The position numbers and the translations under genes were made by a program. DNA of 64,000 bases from Clitoria ternatea. Lineage: Eukaryota > Streptophyta > Magnoliopsida > Fabales > Fabaceae. The notes under the pieces were generated by a model, which worked only from the letters and a program-made list of their open reading frames with translations, was not told the DNA's origin and searched no databases. The stretch spans positions 160,786,667 through 160,850,666 of the forward strand of contig CM075673.1 in the NCBI GenBank assembly GCA_037962975.1. Reading direction: 5' to 3'. Below are positions 31,323 through 43,049 of this stretch, in pieces (within the stretch, counting starts at the first letter, position 1; each line of letters starts with the position of its first letter).

Positions 31323-34300
31323 TCAAACACAATTTGTCATATCAAGAATGCCTAATTCTCTTCTAATGTGAATAAATTGCTCTCTAGCCAAGGGTTTTGT
31401 GAAGATATCCGCTAGTTGCCTAGAGGTTTCTACATGTTCAAGTACACAATCCCCTTTTAACACGTGATCTCTAATAAAGTGATGCCTAATCTCAATGTGC
31501 TTGGTTCTAGAGTGCATTACTGGATTCTTGGAGATGTTAATGGCACTAGTATTATCGCATTTAAGAGGCACATGGTTTAATACAACTCCAAAATCTAGAA
31601 GTTATTGTCTCATCCAAAGGATTTGAGCACAGCAACTACCAGCTGCAACATATTCTGCCTCAGCTGTTGATAGCGCAACACTTACTTGTTTCTTGCTATG
31701 CCAAGAAACAAGAGAACTACCAAGCAAGTGACATGTTCCGCTAGTACTTTTCCTATCAAGCTTACATCCTGCAAAGTCCGAATCAGAGTAACCAACTAAA
31801 GTACATTCAGCCCCTTTGGGGTACCATAAACCAACATCTTGAGTCCCAACTAGATATTTCATTATCCTTTTTACTGCAGTGAGATGAGATTCCTTAGGAC
31901 AAGCTTGGTATCTAGCACACATACACACAGCAAACATGATATCCGGTCTACTAGCGGTTAAGTAAAGTAAGGATCCTATCATACCTCTGTATTTTGTGAG
32001 TTCAACATCCTTACCTTTCTCATCCTTATCCAAATAGCATGAAGTGCCCATGGGTGTGGCTATATCATTTGCTTTATCCATATTGAATTTTCTGAGTAGT
32101 TCTTTGCAGTACTTAGATTGGTTTATGAATGTGCCTTCATTGGTTTGCTTGATTTGTAGTCCAAGGAAGAAAGTGAGTTCCCCCATCATGGACATTTCAA
32201 ATTCTTCCTGCATTAGCTTGGCAAACTCTTTGCACATTGAATTATTAGTGGCACCAAAAATTATATCATCAACATAAATTTGTACCAATAGTATGTTATT
32301 CTTATTGTGCTTTATAAACAAAGTTGTATCAACCTTGCCTCTTTCAAAATGATTTTCTAAAAGAAATTTGCTTAACCTTTCGTACCAAGCTCTTGGAGCT
32401 TGTTTCAAACCATACAAAGCTTTCTTTAACTTGAAAACATGATTTGGAAATTGATGGTTTTCAAAACCTGGAGGTTGATCAACATATACTTCCTCTTGAA
32501 TGTATCCATTCAAGAAAGCACTTTTAACATCCATTTGGTACAATTTGAAATCTCTACAGCATGCGAAGGCTAATAGTAGTCTAATTGCTTCTAATCTAGC
32601 TACGGGTGCATACGTCTCTTCATAATCAATGCCTTCTTCTTGATTATAGCCTTTAGCTACTAGCCTAGCTTTGTTTCTAGTAATTATTCCATTTTCATCC
32701 AATTTATTCCTAAAAACCCATTTGGTTCCTATTATTTGGTGATCATTGGGTCTTGGCACAAGCTCCCAAACTTCATTTCTTTCAAATTGATTTAGCTCTT
32801 CTTGCATGGCCAACATCCAATGTTCATCAATAATAGCCTCATCTATGTTCTTGGGTTCTATTTGTGATACAAATGCTAGGTGATTACAAGTATTTCTAAT
32901 AGCATTTCTTGTACTTACTCCTTGAGTCATTTCACCTATGACTTTGTCTAAGGGATGATCTTTCAAAGTTACCCATTCTTGTTGTCTCTCAATTTGTGTT
33001 GTGCCTCCATCATTGTTGACTTCTTCTTCTTTGTCTTGCAAGTTCATTTCTTGGAAAGTACCTACAAGATCATCAACATCTTCCTTTCTCGGAGGGTTAT
33101 GGCTATTTTCATCAAACTTAACATGAATAGATTCCTCAATGGTATTTGTTTGTTTGTTGAAAATTCTATAAGATTTACTCGATTGAGAATATCCTAGGAA
33201 TATTGCCTCATCAGATTTTGCATCAAACTTTCCTAGATTATCCTTTCCATTGTTGAGCACAAAACATTTACATCCAAAAATATGAAAATATGCAATGTTG
33301 GGTTTTCTACCTTTGTAAAGCTCATAGGGGGTTTTCTTCAAAATAGGCCTTATCAAACATCTATTCATCACATAACACGCGGTGTTTACCGCATCAGCCC
33401 AAAAATGTTTTGCAATATTGTTTTCATTTAGCATGGTTCTAGCAAGCTCCACTAAAGATCTATTCTTTCTTTCAACTACTCCATTTTGTTGTGGAGTTCT
33501 AGGAGCTGAAAAGTTGTGATTAGTACCATGTTTTTCGCAAAACTTTTCAAAAGATTGATTTTCAAATTCTCCCCCATGATCGGTTCTAATGGATGCAATT
33601 TTTGAATTTTGCTCATTTTGGATAATCTTTGCAAGTTTCTTGAATGCATGATATGCTTCATTTTTATGAGCAAGAAACAATGTCCATGTATATCTAGAAT
33701 AGTCATCTACTATAACTAGACCATAGTAATTACCTCCAAAGCTTTTGATTTTGGATGGTCCAAATAAGTCCATGTGCAAAAGTTGTAAAGGCCTTTGCGT
33801 AGAAACAATGTTTTTAGATTGAAAAGATGCCTTTACTTGTTTTCCCTTTTGACATGCATCACAAAATCTATTTTCAAATTTAAGCTTTAGTAGACCAATT
33901 ACTAAATCTTTAGAAACAAGTTTATTCAAGTGGTCCACATGTATATGAGCTATTCTTCTATGCCAAAGCCATGTTTCATCCTCTTTTGAAATAAAGCATT
34001 GTTCATCATTTGTAGACAAACTATCCACATCTATCATGTAAATGTTATCAATTCTTTTTCCAACAAACTTGACCTCTTTATTTAGCTTATTCTCAATTAT
34101 GCAACAATTGGATTCAAATAAGACTCTATATCCTTTGTCACATAATTGACTTATGCTAAGTAGATTATGCTTGAGGCCTTCAACATACAATACGTCATTT
34201 ATGGATGTGGAAGAATTCTTACCAATATTTCCAATGCCTAGAATTCTTCCTTTAGTGTTGTCTCCATAGGTGACGCTTCCTTTTCGTTTGGGAGTGAATG

Positions 34301-34367
34301 ATGTAAATTTGCTTATGTCTCCCGTCATATGCTTTGAACACCCACTATCCAAGTACCAATGGGTGTT
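31323..34367 (-). pseudogene. pol: pol of the Sirevirus-like element, one in-frame stop
   Basis: Encodes protease, integrase, reverse transcriptase and RNase H, which copy the element RNA and insert the DNA. The first long frame (31,602-34,352) has 916 codons. Counting from its TTG: protease [10 protein letters not shown] at 2-11; pre-integrase H..C..C region about 125-170 (CDACQKGKQ); integrase core D about 194, D about 255, E about 291 (VVERKNRS); RT from about 525 with YVDD about 692; RNase H YSDSDFAG about 853 and ALSTAEAEY about 890. A TAA at 31,602-31,604 follows WMRQ, and the same frame continues to 31,323 with the RNase H end (CDNTSAINISKNPVMHSRTK). The change fits one C-to-T mutation. 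Upstream, [12 protein letters not shown] extends the frame past the TTG to a TAG near 34,393. All catalytic residues I can see are present, but full RNase H cannot be made. Confidence 0.93.
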
Positions 34368-34554
34368 GCTTGCCTTGAAGCATACCTACAAAACAAAATC
34401 AGTTTAGAGAACTAGGTACCCATTTTATGTTGGGTCCTTTAAGGTTAGTTTGTGGTAATGTCCCTTTGGGAACCCACACCTTTCTTAAGACCTTTGGTCC
34501 TAGTTTCCTAACACTACACTTATAAGCACTATGCCCTTTGGAACCACAATGATT
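34368..34554 (-). other. gag-protease junction
   Basis: Continues the gag frame after the TGA through a second knuckle (HCGSKGHSAYKC) and twin WVP motifs to a further TGA near 34,406. It then passes through a T-rich TTTTGTTTTGTAG just before the protease frame. The stop plus frame change here may be the natural gag-pol boundary; the T-rich TAG also resembles a 3' splice site. Mechanism not determinable from sequence. Confidence 0.5.
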
Positions 34555-36073
34555 TCATTTCATGAAAGGTGAGGAGGATTTGCTTGGTGGTGCAAAGAAG
34601 TTTTTATAGTGCTTCTCCATTTTATGATTACTATGTTCTTGGTCATATCCTAAACCGGTTTTACTAAACATGCATTTTTGTTGCCCAAGTAGGATATTCA
34701 AGTTATCTCTTCCATTAGTGAACTTCTCTAGTGTCCTATTTAGGTCTTCAACCTTGGTTTCTAACACAATGCACCTCTTTGCAAAATCACATGGTTTGCT
34801 ATTGGAACATGTTTGAGCGTTTTTTAATTCTTCCTTTAAGCATTCATTCTCTTTGCAAATCTCCATAAGGTGCATATCTAGAGTGTCACTAGTTTTTCTA
34901 GATACCTTAAGTCTATTGGAGACTTTTGTAAATTTATCATACAATTCCTCTAGAGCATCAAGTAATTCATCCTTATCTAAGTCATGGAAGTTTACCTCAT
35001 CATCTTCTTCATGGTGATTGGCCATGAGGCAAAGGTTTGCTTCTTCATTCTCTGAGTCATCCGAGCTGCTTACCTCATTTTCATCCCATGCTATGTATGC
35101 TCTCCTTCTTCCTCTTTTCTCTTTTCCCTTCTTCTTAAGATTTGGGCAATCCGCTTTGAAGTGCCCTTCCTTGCCATATTCAAAACAATTGGGTGAGGAA
35201 GAATTTTCTTTAGTGATAGGTTTCTTACTTGGGTTTTTGAAGCTTCTTTGAATGCGTTTGCCTTTCATGAATTTCTCGAAGCGTTTCACAAATAGTCCAA
35301 ATTCTTCTTCTTCATCAAGTTCGCTTTCGGATTCTTCTACTTTATTTATGGAAGTAGCCTTGAGAGCAAGACCCTTTTTCTTGGAAGATTTTTCTTCCTC
35401 TTCCGCCATCTTTAATTCCTTCAGCTCTTGTTCCTGTTCCTGTAACTTACCAAATAGAGTGGCAAGAGACATTTCGTTTATGCTAGGAGATTGTTTGATG
35501 GCGGTAACTAGCGGTTGCCATTCTCTGTTAAGACTTTTCAACACTTTATGAATGAGCTCTTTGTTAGTGTAAGTCTTTCCAAGTGTAATGAGTTGATTAA
35601 TGATGAGAGTAAATCTTTTTTTGCATATCAACAATCGATTCATGAGAGTTTAATCTAAAGCACTCATATTGACTAGTCAAGGTACTAATTTTGGAGTCCT
35701 TTACATCATTAGTACCTTCATGGGTTACTTGAAGAGTATCCCACATTTCTTTAGCAGTTTGGCATGTCATTATTCTAAAAAATTCATCTTGACCTAAAGA
35801 CATAGTAATGAGATTTTTGGCCTTGTAGCCATATTGGACTTTCTTTTCTTCCTCGCTTGTCCATTCATCTATAGGTTTTTCAACATTCTTGCTATCTATA
35901 GTATGCATCGGTATATAAGGACCATTTTCAATGGTATTCCATATTCTCAAGTCAATTGATTGAATGAAGATTTTCATTCTTTCTTTCCAAAACGCATACC
36001 CTTCCCCATTGAAAGCGGGAGGTCTATTTATCGCACCACCCTCGGGAAAAACATTTTGAGAACTTGAGGCCAT
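34555..36073 (-). pseudogene. gag: gag of the Sirevirus-like element, frameshifted
   Basis: Starts at 36,073 (MASSSQNVFPEGGAINRPPA), 43 bp after the primer site, with the gag block FWKERMKIFIQSIDLRIW. The frame ends at 35,597. An overlapping frame (34,555-35,643) continues the protein from IINQLITLGKTYTNKELIHK. The switch lies at a run of seven A's (35,616-35,622), consistent with a one-base length change there. The second part has an acidic and lysine-rich middle and a CCHC zinc knuckle near 35,187 in which the second cysteine is replaced by tyrosine (TAT at 35,176-35,178). The frame stops at a TGA (34,555-34,557), after which it would continue HCGSKGHSAYKC, part of a second knuckle; the stop sits at the expected first cysteine. 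Confidence 0.88.
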
Positions 36074-36115
36074 TTAATCTCTTGAAGCTGTTAAGCTTGA
36101 TCTACCAAGAGTCAA

Positions 36116-36127
36116 GCTTTGATACCA
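36116..36127 (-). promoter_or_regulatory. Primer-binding site (Met tRNA)
   Basis: TGGTATCAAAGC on the minus strand, two bases inside the LTR end. It matches the complement of initiator Met tRNA with one mismatch. Confidence 0.85.
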
Positions 36128-36129
36128 CT

Positions 36130-37489
36130 TGTTGTTCAAGTGGCCTCAATACTCAAGAGGGGGGGTGAATTGAGTTATAAAACTTTTGCTTGGAATACCT
36201 TTGAAATTGATTTCTATAACCAAGTTTATGAGATTATGCAAGTGAAAGCAAGTAAAAATGATATGCAATGCACTACAAGAGGTAAGTATTGCTGAGGCAA
36301 TTTAGCAAACACTTGGTGTGCAATATTTGAAGAATAACAAGTTAAGCAAGTTCAAGTATGCTCTTCTCAACCAAACAATATCAATCAACAAATATGCAGT
36401 ATATGAAAGTAAAAGAGTAAGGAAGAGAAGCTTGCAAACCGATATAACGAGTTCCACCCAATCCGATGTACGTCTCGCCTCTAAGCAACCCACTTAGAGG
36501 ATTTTCCACTATTGTAGACTAGAGATACAACTTTGAGCAATTGCGGCTTCCTAGTGTCCCACACTCAAGAACCCAATCCTCACAAGTACAAGGGCAACCC
36601 ACCCAATCTCTCAGTCTCACAATATCCCAAAGGTTGAATCCTCAACCTTAGTAACCACTCAACCTAGAGTGAATAACTTGTGTTTGGTGTTTGTTTACAA
36701 TCAATACACTCTCTTAATAGAGCAGATATACAAATGAAAAGCTCTCCCAAATTCTAACTCTCAAGATGAGAGGATATACAAGTGAAGTATAAGATACAAG
36801 AAATAGGCTTACAAAGCACAAAATAGAGCTAAGGATTTTTTGCTTCTTGGTTCTTCATGTTGTGCTTGAGTTCCTCTTCATTATATAGACTCATTTGTGC
36901 AGTGTTGAGGGTTCCTAGCCATTGCAAGATGATGGCTCCAGCTTGTCTCTGCGTATTATAAGATTGGGTCCATGTTTCCCACTTAAATCTGTCCTTTTAG
37001 TGGTGTTTCCCACTTCTCGAATCGATTCGTAGTGCCTTGAATCGATTCGAAGCATTCTGATGTGTACAGATTTAAGTTTCAGATTCGTGTGAATCGATTC
37101 GAGCTTTGTTGAATCGATTCAGAGCATTCTGTTTGGGGTTCCTGGACTGTCAGCATCGTGTGAATCGATTCAGGGTCCTGGTGAATCGATTCAGGACATA
37201 CTGTTTGCAATTTTAGTGACTTCCAGGGCTTTGAATCGATTCACTCGTGCTTGAATTGATTCAGGCTTTTCATTTTGACATTTTCTCATGCCTGTTGGTC
37301 ATCCATTTGAATCTAGTGATGCATGGTTGCTTTCCTTTTGCTTGATTCATTGGTTTCTTGATTTCTTGAACCTTTGTGAAACCGTTTTCTTCTTTTATAT
37401 GATGTCTCTAATTGTTTTTGATTCTTCGAAGACTTCGCATTGCATGTTTCCTTTGTCATTATCAAAACCTGTTATCACATGCAAATACA
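36130..37489 (-). repeat. 5' LTR of the Sirevirus-like element (1,360 bp)
   Basis: Partner of 27,864-29,245 with the same termini. Lacks the 22-bp duplication. The palindrome array lies at 37,019-37,262; seven of eight sites are exact, and the last (37,253-37,262) reads GAATTGATTC, a C-to-T change at its central CpG. TATA-like box at 36,879-36,888. Confidence 0.93.
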
Positions 37490-37494
37490 TGTAT

Positions 37495-38397
37495 TGGTCT
37501 ATGTTGATGATATTATCATCATAGGCTTATCCCAACTAGCCATTGACACCCTTATTCAATAATTTTCCTCCAAATTTCCTTTCAAAAACTTAGGCTCCCT
37601 TCATCACTTCCTTGACATTTAGGTTGACAAAGACTCTTCAAGAAATCTTTGCCTTCATCAAACTACATACATTCAAGAACTTTTGTCCAAACTTCACATG
37701 TAGAATGTCAAACCTATAAAGACCATAATGGCCCCCACCGCTAAATTGTTTCATGATGGCACTAACTTAACAATTGATCTAGCTCTATATACATTAGTTG
37801 TGGGTGCATTGAAATATGCTCCCTTACCAGACCAAATATTGTTTTCACTGTCAACAATATGCCAATTCATGCATAACCCTCTAAAGATTCATTGGAAAGC
37901 AGTAAAAAGACTTCTCAAGTACCTGCACGGCATAATACACCTTGGTCTTATGTTCAAATCCAATTCCAACTTGGATATTGCTTACTGTGACAATGATTGG
38001 AAAGTGACCATGCAGACATTGTCTCTTGGCTTGCTAAGAAGCAACCTATTATGAACAGGTCTAACACACATCTAAGTTTAAGAGCCTTGCCACTATCATA
38101 ACTGAAATCATCTATCTTCAATCTCTTCTCTCTAAGTTATACGTGACCACTGTGGTGTAACAATCAAGGAGCAGTGCTTCTCTAGCAAATCTAGTGCTTC
38201 ACTCAAAGACAAAGCATTTTGAGCTTGATCTACAGTTTGTTAGGGAAAAAGTTACTAAAGGGAATATTGTCATTTGTCATATTCCAACAAGATTTCAAGT
38301 AGCAAACTTGCTTACTAAATCTCCCTCAACTACCATTTTTTTTAGAGATTCGGAGCAAACTTAATGTGTTCTACACCATGGTTAAGTTTGGAGGGTA
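37495..38397 (+). pseudogene. Older copia element, RT to RNase H (3' half)
   Basis: Directly after the TGTAT duplication the frame reads VLVYVDDIIIIG, so the younger element landed a few codons before the catalytic YVDD. There follow an RT thumb-like region, APTAKLFHDGTNL with LYTLVVGALKYA (37,728 on), ICQFMHNPLKIHWKAVKRLL and the YLHGIIHLGL start of the RNase H region. Multiple stops follow. A purine-rich GTTTGGAGGGTA at 38,386-38,397 is the likely polypurine tract. Confidence 0.8.
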
Positions 38398-38630
38398 TGT
38401 TAATACACCTTACAAAGATGGCTAAGCTTTAGAAATCTGTTAGTCTATTTTATCTTTTAGTAAGGTTGTTAAGTTCAAGGAAGTTAAGTTTGTTAGCATA
38501 GTTTCAACTTCTATGTATAGTTGCATTTTTCCTCTCTTATAATCCAAAATCCATTTAATGCAATGTTCATCATTTGGTTTCCCTTTCTCTCTGTCTTGTC
38601 TTGATTCTATGACTCTTTTTGTTTTTCCAG
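38398..38630 (+). repeat. Probable 3' LTR of the older copia element
   Basis: Begins TGTTAATACACC right after a purine tract, as expected for a plus-strand copia LTR. The end is uncertain; TTTTTCCA near 38,628 is one candidate. No matching 5' LTR is recognised, so the element lost its left end. Confidence 0.45.
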
Positions 38631-38940
38631 GGTTAAGCTTATGGAAAATAAAGAAGACCTAACCCTTTTTTTAAAAGACTCCTTCATACTTACTAAATCT
38701 TTTGGGTCAAGTCCAAACTTATTAATTTTGTTCTTCATTTAATTATAACTATTATTATTACTCTTGTTATTTTATAATAATTATATAATCTCTTTTAATT
38801 ATCATACAAGCTCCCTAACTTATAAAACTATTAATTATGTAGAGTCCTAATTTAAATCTTAATTCTATCTTAATTTTCTAATTTTATAAGATATTATAGA
38901 GTCCTAATGTCTTTAAATATCTTCTTGAATATCCTATTGA
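38631..38940. other. AT-rich spacer
   Basis: No feature supported. Confidence 0.4.
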
Positions 38941-39811
38941 TCCGGTCTCGATACCGGTATCCATTCTACATGACATATTTCAACGTCTTTGACAGTTCTC
39001 CAACGTGTTACCGGTGTCATCGGTATATATCCGCACTCTAAATCCATATCAGGCGTTCTCCCTATATCGGTTGTCCAGGATAACGCCATACATATCGGGT
39101 AACATACATGTCACCATACAGAAGACAAAGGGCATTGCTACAGGGACAAGGATGAAGATTCCATTTTCCACACTACGAGCCATAATTTGCTCCTGGAAAT
39201 AATCAACTTGTTCCCTAAGACTAGCCCTACTTTCTCTACGCTCAATATAAAATAGCCACTTTCATCAATCATACTGGCAAGTGCATATTAAATAATAATT
39301 TATTATATTAATGGAGGTTAGTGGTTCCCCACTAACGAGTCATCGTATATCGAGCCAATCAGGTATAAGAACTCTCTTCATTTACGAAAGGAGCATCTTC
39401 TTCTCCTTTTTTACTTACGACTACTATCTGGAAAACATTCTTCACTTGAAATACTATTACTAACTTGAGTGTCGGAGAATCTTCACAGGTGACACCACAT
39501 TTCGCCCACACCAACGCGTGAGGACGGTGTGAAGGACCTCCAAGACTCCAAGACCGCTCACATCATATTGGGATTCCGGATATACAGACCGGATACTTAC
39601 AAAACCGGTCTTCAATCCTATTTGATCTTTGACTTTTGTGACTGGCTCCACACCGGATATATTGACCCCGGTTCAGGACAGATCACTTATACTCTTAAAT
39701 TATTAAATACTCATTACTTGATGTCATTTATCTATTAATAATTACCATAGTAAAATTATTTATATTTCTATATTATTTATCTCTTAATTACTCAAAATTT
39801 GGGATGTTGCA
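38941..39811 (-). mobile_element. Gypsy-like LTR remnant
   Basis: The right edge GGGATGTTGCA complements an LTR start TGCAACATCCC. The body is CpG- and CCGG-richer than its surroundings (repeated ACCGG and ATCCGG). On the minus strand GGCTATTTTATATTGAGCG near 39,250 looks like a TATA region followed by a leader. The left end is missing or unrecognised. A solo or truncated LTR is the likeliest reading. Confidence 0.45.
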
Positions 39812-40589
39812 ACTTGACTTTTGTGTCCACCCTTATCTATGATGATGTTGTATGTGCTTCAATAGCTCTAGAGCAGAAAATTCTCGCTATTGGTACTAGA
39901 GGAGGAGCAGTGAGTGGAGTTGTATGATTCGGCAGAATCGATGATAAAATAAAATTAAGCACCTTTGCAATTTACTTCTCCAAGCTTGATGCTCAAGTTC
40001 TCTAGAAGATTGTGTATAAATACTTGGGTAACAAGTTTTTTGTTGGGTTACTCATATTGCTAATGTTGTATCCTTTATATTAATTACTAATTTATTTTTT
40101 TGAAATTGTATCATCACGGTTAACCCAATCGAGAAGATCAGCCCTTTTGATGTTATTTTAGAACTAGTCATCTTCATGAAATTACATTTCCTGCTATCTA
40201 GTGAATGCATGCAATTTTAGTGTGTCAGAAACATGACTAAATTAAATTACAGAAAATAGAAGTGCCTTAATTTCAGTGCATCCTTCCATTACTAAATTAA
40301 ATTATAGGAAATAAAAGGGCCTTAATTATTACAACATGCATGATATTTGTCAAGCTCATTTGTTTAATGATATCCATGGATCTTACCTTATACTATGCCA
40401 AGCTTAACTCAATTGGTCCAGCCTTTGCACATATAAGCATTTCGGATATCTACTTAGGTGCACCCCGTGTGTCTTATATATACTCAGTGTATAAATATAT
40501 GTTAAAAAGGTTATATATATAACTTGTTCGTCTATATTTGTTCTCTAGTCTCTAATGTATTATGTCGTTTATTCTTATAGTTTCTCTAA
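39812..40589 (+). other. Coding-like scrap, unrecognised
   Basis: Around 39,835-40,010 one plus frame reads YDDVVCASIALEQKILAIGT and, after a stop, DDKIKLSTFAIYFSKLDAQV. This is more protein-like than its surroundings but has two stops, and I cannot place the family. Near 40,217-40,330 a 37-bp segment (ACTAAATTAAATTA..CCTTAATT) is directly repeated with 64-bp spacing. The rest is AT-rich. Confidence 0.25.
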
Positions 40590-40701
40590 TTTACTGAATT
40601 TGGTGTTGTGGTGAGAACAAGTTCAAGAGTAATTCTTTATGCAGATATGAGATGTAAGAAGTGCCAGATGAGGCTTGCTGACATTATTAGTAAAATGAAT
40701 G
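40590..40701 (+). pseudogene. Possible exon of an HMA-domain (metal-binding) gene
   Basis: Reads VVVRTSSRVILYADMRCKKC and then QMRLADIISKMN, ending at a consensus-like splice donor (AATG then GTAAGG at 40,702). YADMxCxKCQxR..ADIISKMN resembles the first exon of plant heavy-metal-associated domain proteins, in which the CxxC pair binds a metal ion. No ATG is in frame (a TAA lies at 40,587-40,589), and the expected continuation of the HMA fold is not found downstream. It is probably a gene fragment or pseudogene. Family call from memory; moderate to low confidence. Confidence 0.4.
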
Positions 40702-41310
40702 GTAAGGTTTTATGTCACATATGTAAAGTTTCCCTTCTAGATTTTTAGGAGGAAATGCGTGTGGATACTACGGGAATGTAGCAAATGATTGCTCGATTAC
40801 TTAGTTTTGATTTCTACAGGGAAATCTTTTCTTACAAGCCAGATACCCTTAACATCAGGTTGGAGAAAATAGAGAAAGAATAAACTTTAATTTGCTACAG
40901 GAGAACACTTAATTAATCTTAATTAGTGTTATTTTATGAACTTCGTACAAAACTACCAACTTTTAAATCTTTTCTCTTTAAAAACGTGGAAACTTTGTTT
41001 ATCGTCTTTATTTTTTTATTGTCATTTTATAGGTAATCAGAACTCTGAACTTACATTCTTCTGATATATCTTATTTGTAACTTTTGTAAATATTATGAAA
41101 TAAAATATCATGACTTTTGGAATTCAAATTTTAAATCCAGTTATTTTTATGACCACCGAGGTATAACTTTTAAGGTTCCATTATGTCTACTAACATAAAT
41201 CTTTATTTTATAATAGAAACGACATAAATACTAATCATCCATAAATTTATATTCCAATTCAATTAAATAAACAGAATCCGAAAATATATATATATAAGGG
41301 TCTTCATATG

Positions 41311-41384
<74 letters not shown>

Positions 41385-41386
41385 GT
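41311..41386. repeat. (AT)n(GT)n microsatellite
   Basis: An AT run to 41,368 followed by a short GT run. Confidence 0.95.
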
Positions 41387-42354
41387 TTTTGGATGAGCTA
41401 AACCATTATTCCATTTTTTATTTTTTTTAACAAATTTTGAGTTAGAACTTTAATTTTTGTTAATTAATTAGGTTCTTTATCTTTTAAAGTATTTTAATTA
41501 GATATTTTCAATATATTTTTTTATTAATTTGGTTAATGAAAATCTGACATGTTCTTAATTTTATTGACTAAACTAAGTCTTTTTAAAAAATAAAAATTTA
41601 ACTGAATATATAAAATATTAAGAGTATAAAATTTATTAAAAAAAAGAACCTCAAAGAATAATTTAATGTATGAATTAATAGATATGATTGATGGAGGGAA
41701 CAAATTAGTTTTAAATTTTTTTTTGGCCAAATACCGGTCCATAGTAATTTCACAGGGCAACAGAATGCGATTTTGTTATAAAATAATCCTTGAGTATAAA
41801 CTTATGCTGAAACTTTTTAGACCCTTTGAATATGCTTTTCCATGTCAGAAATGAGGCAATAATGGCCTAAAAGTTGGAACGCAAATAGATAAGGTTTGCT
41901 ACACAACAAGATCAATAATCATGGGTGGGGTTTAAGGTTGTTCAATTTACACTATAACTTGAATTTGTTTGAAGAGGTGGAAGAGTGAAAGGGGAAAACA
42001 ATGTGTAGGGGCCTAATTGATGTTGATTGGTGGGACTATATATATGACCCTGTGAAATTTGCATCACATTAATTTGATAGGCTTAATCATGATAATGCTT
42101 CCGTTATTCCAACATTATATAACTAATGGTTGACTTGCATTCAATGTTTAAGTAAAAAAAATGTTTGGTGCAACTATGTAATTTGATTAATATTTTTCTT
42201 CTGTTTTGTTTATTCGTATTTGATTACAAATTAAGTTTGCTTTCTTCTGGGAAAAATATATACATGTCCGTGTTTTGCAGAATAGTTTAGTGGCCGGTTC
42301 AAATCTGTCACTCTAGAGTCCCTACACGTTCCTATTGCACCAAAAAAGTAAGAA
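41387..42354. other. AT-rich spacer
   Basis: Two short frames (41,533-41,760 minus, 41,666-41,854 plus) without domains. No supported feature. Confidence 0.4.
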
Positions 42355-42525
42355 TATGTTTGGTTTGTAGTTGAAGAAGTGGAGTTGAGTTGTAGTGAAA
42401 ATTTTAAAAGTTGATATTAATTTTTTACGTCGTTCGAAACAACCAAAACTTCATTGACGTGTAGGATTATTTTTTTTCTTCTATAAAACGCCGTTCCGTT
42501 GGGGGAACTGGCAATCAAACCAACA
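42355..42525. mobile_element. MITE family A, copy 1
   Basis: TGTTTGGTTTGTAGTTGAAG at the left and the complement of CAATCAAACCAAC at the right. The internal block GTTGATATTAATTTTT is shared with copies at 49,686 and 51,751. Non-coding, 171 bp. Confidence 0.6.
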
Positions 42526-43049
42526 CTAAAAGTGTACATACGATGCATTTACATCCAAAAGGCATCGTAGGAAATATATGTGTTACGAAATCCAAGCCTG
42601 TCAACAGGGGTGTTACTCAACAAAATTATTATTCTAACGATTCAAAAGAATATTTCAAGGTATTTCAACTTCTTAACAATTTAAACCTAAATATAAAATG
42701 AACAAAATAAGTTTACTATAAAATATAATTTTAAAAGATAATTGTTGTTGTTTAGTTTTTAATCTTTCAACTTTTCCTCTAACCTAGATAAATTAAAAAA
42801 ACAAATGTTATTATACAAGTTGAACAAAATAATAAAAGCAATACAGATATATATCAAGTAGATTATAGTTCATTAAACATGCAAAGTGAAACTTCACAAT
42901 AATAAATACCAAATAGTAAAAGTTTTGTGAAAACTAAAATTGAAAAAAAAAATATTAGTTAGTCACTAGGAAATTAAAAAGATCATATAGAAATTTAGTT
43001 ATACCAACAAACTTAGTAATACCTTGCTCCAACTTTTCAAGTTCTAGGA

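Larger units (their letters stand above)
27859..37494 (-). mobile_element. Sirevirus-like Ty1/copia retrotransposon, near full length
   Basis: A 9.6-kb element with LTRs at 27,864-29,245 and 36,130-37,489 and a perfect 5-bp target duplication TGTAT (27,859-27,863 and 37,490-37,494). It runs on the minus strand: LTR, Met-tRNA primer site, gag, pol, a third ORF in the envelope position, repeated polypurine tracts, LTR. That layout, the order protease-integrase-RT-RNase H and the extra ORF after pol fit the Sirevirus (SIRE1/Maximus) lineage. The LTRs differ by about six substitutions by eye plus one 22-bp tandem duplication, so the insertion is recent. Gag and pol are each disrupted, so it is not autonomous. 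Confidence 0.92.

Noticed and set aside
42606..42620. CAGGGGTGTTACTCA as the end of hAT element 1
   Set aside because: No matching inverted end or 8-bp duplication found to the right of 45,000.
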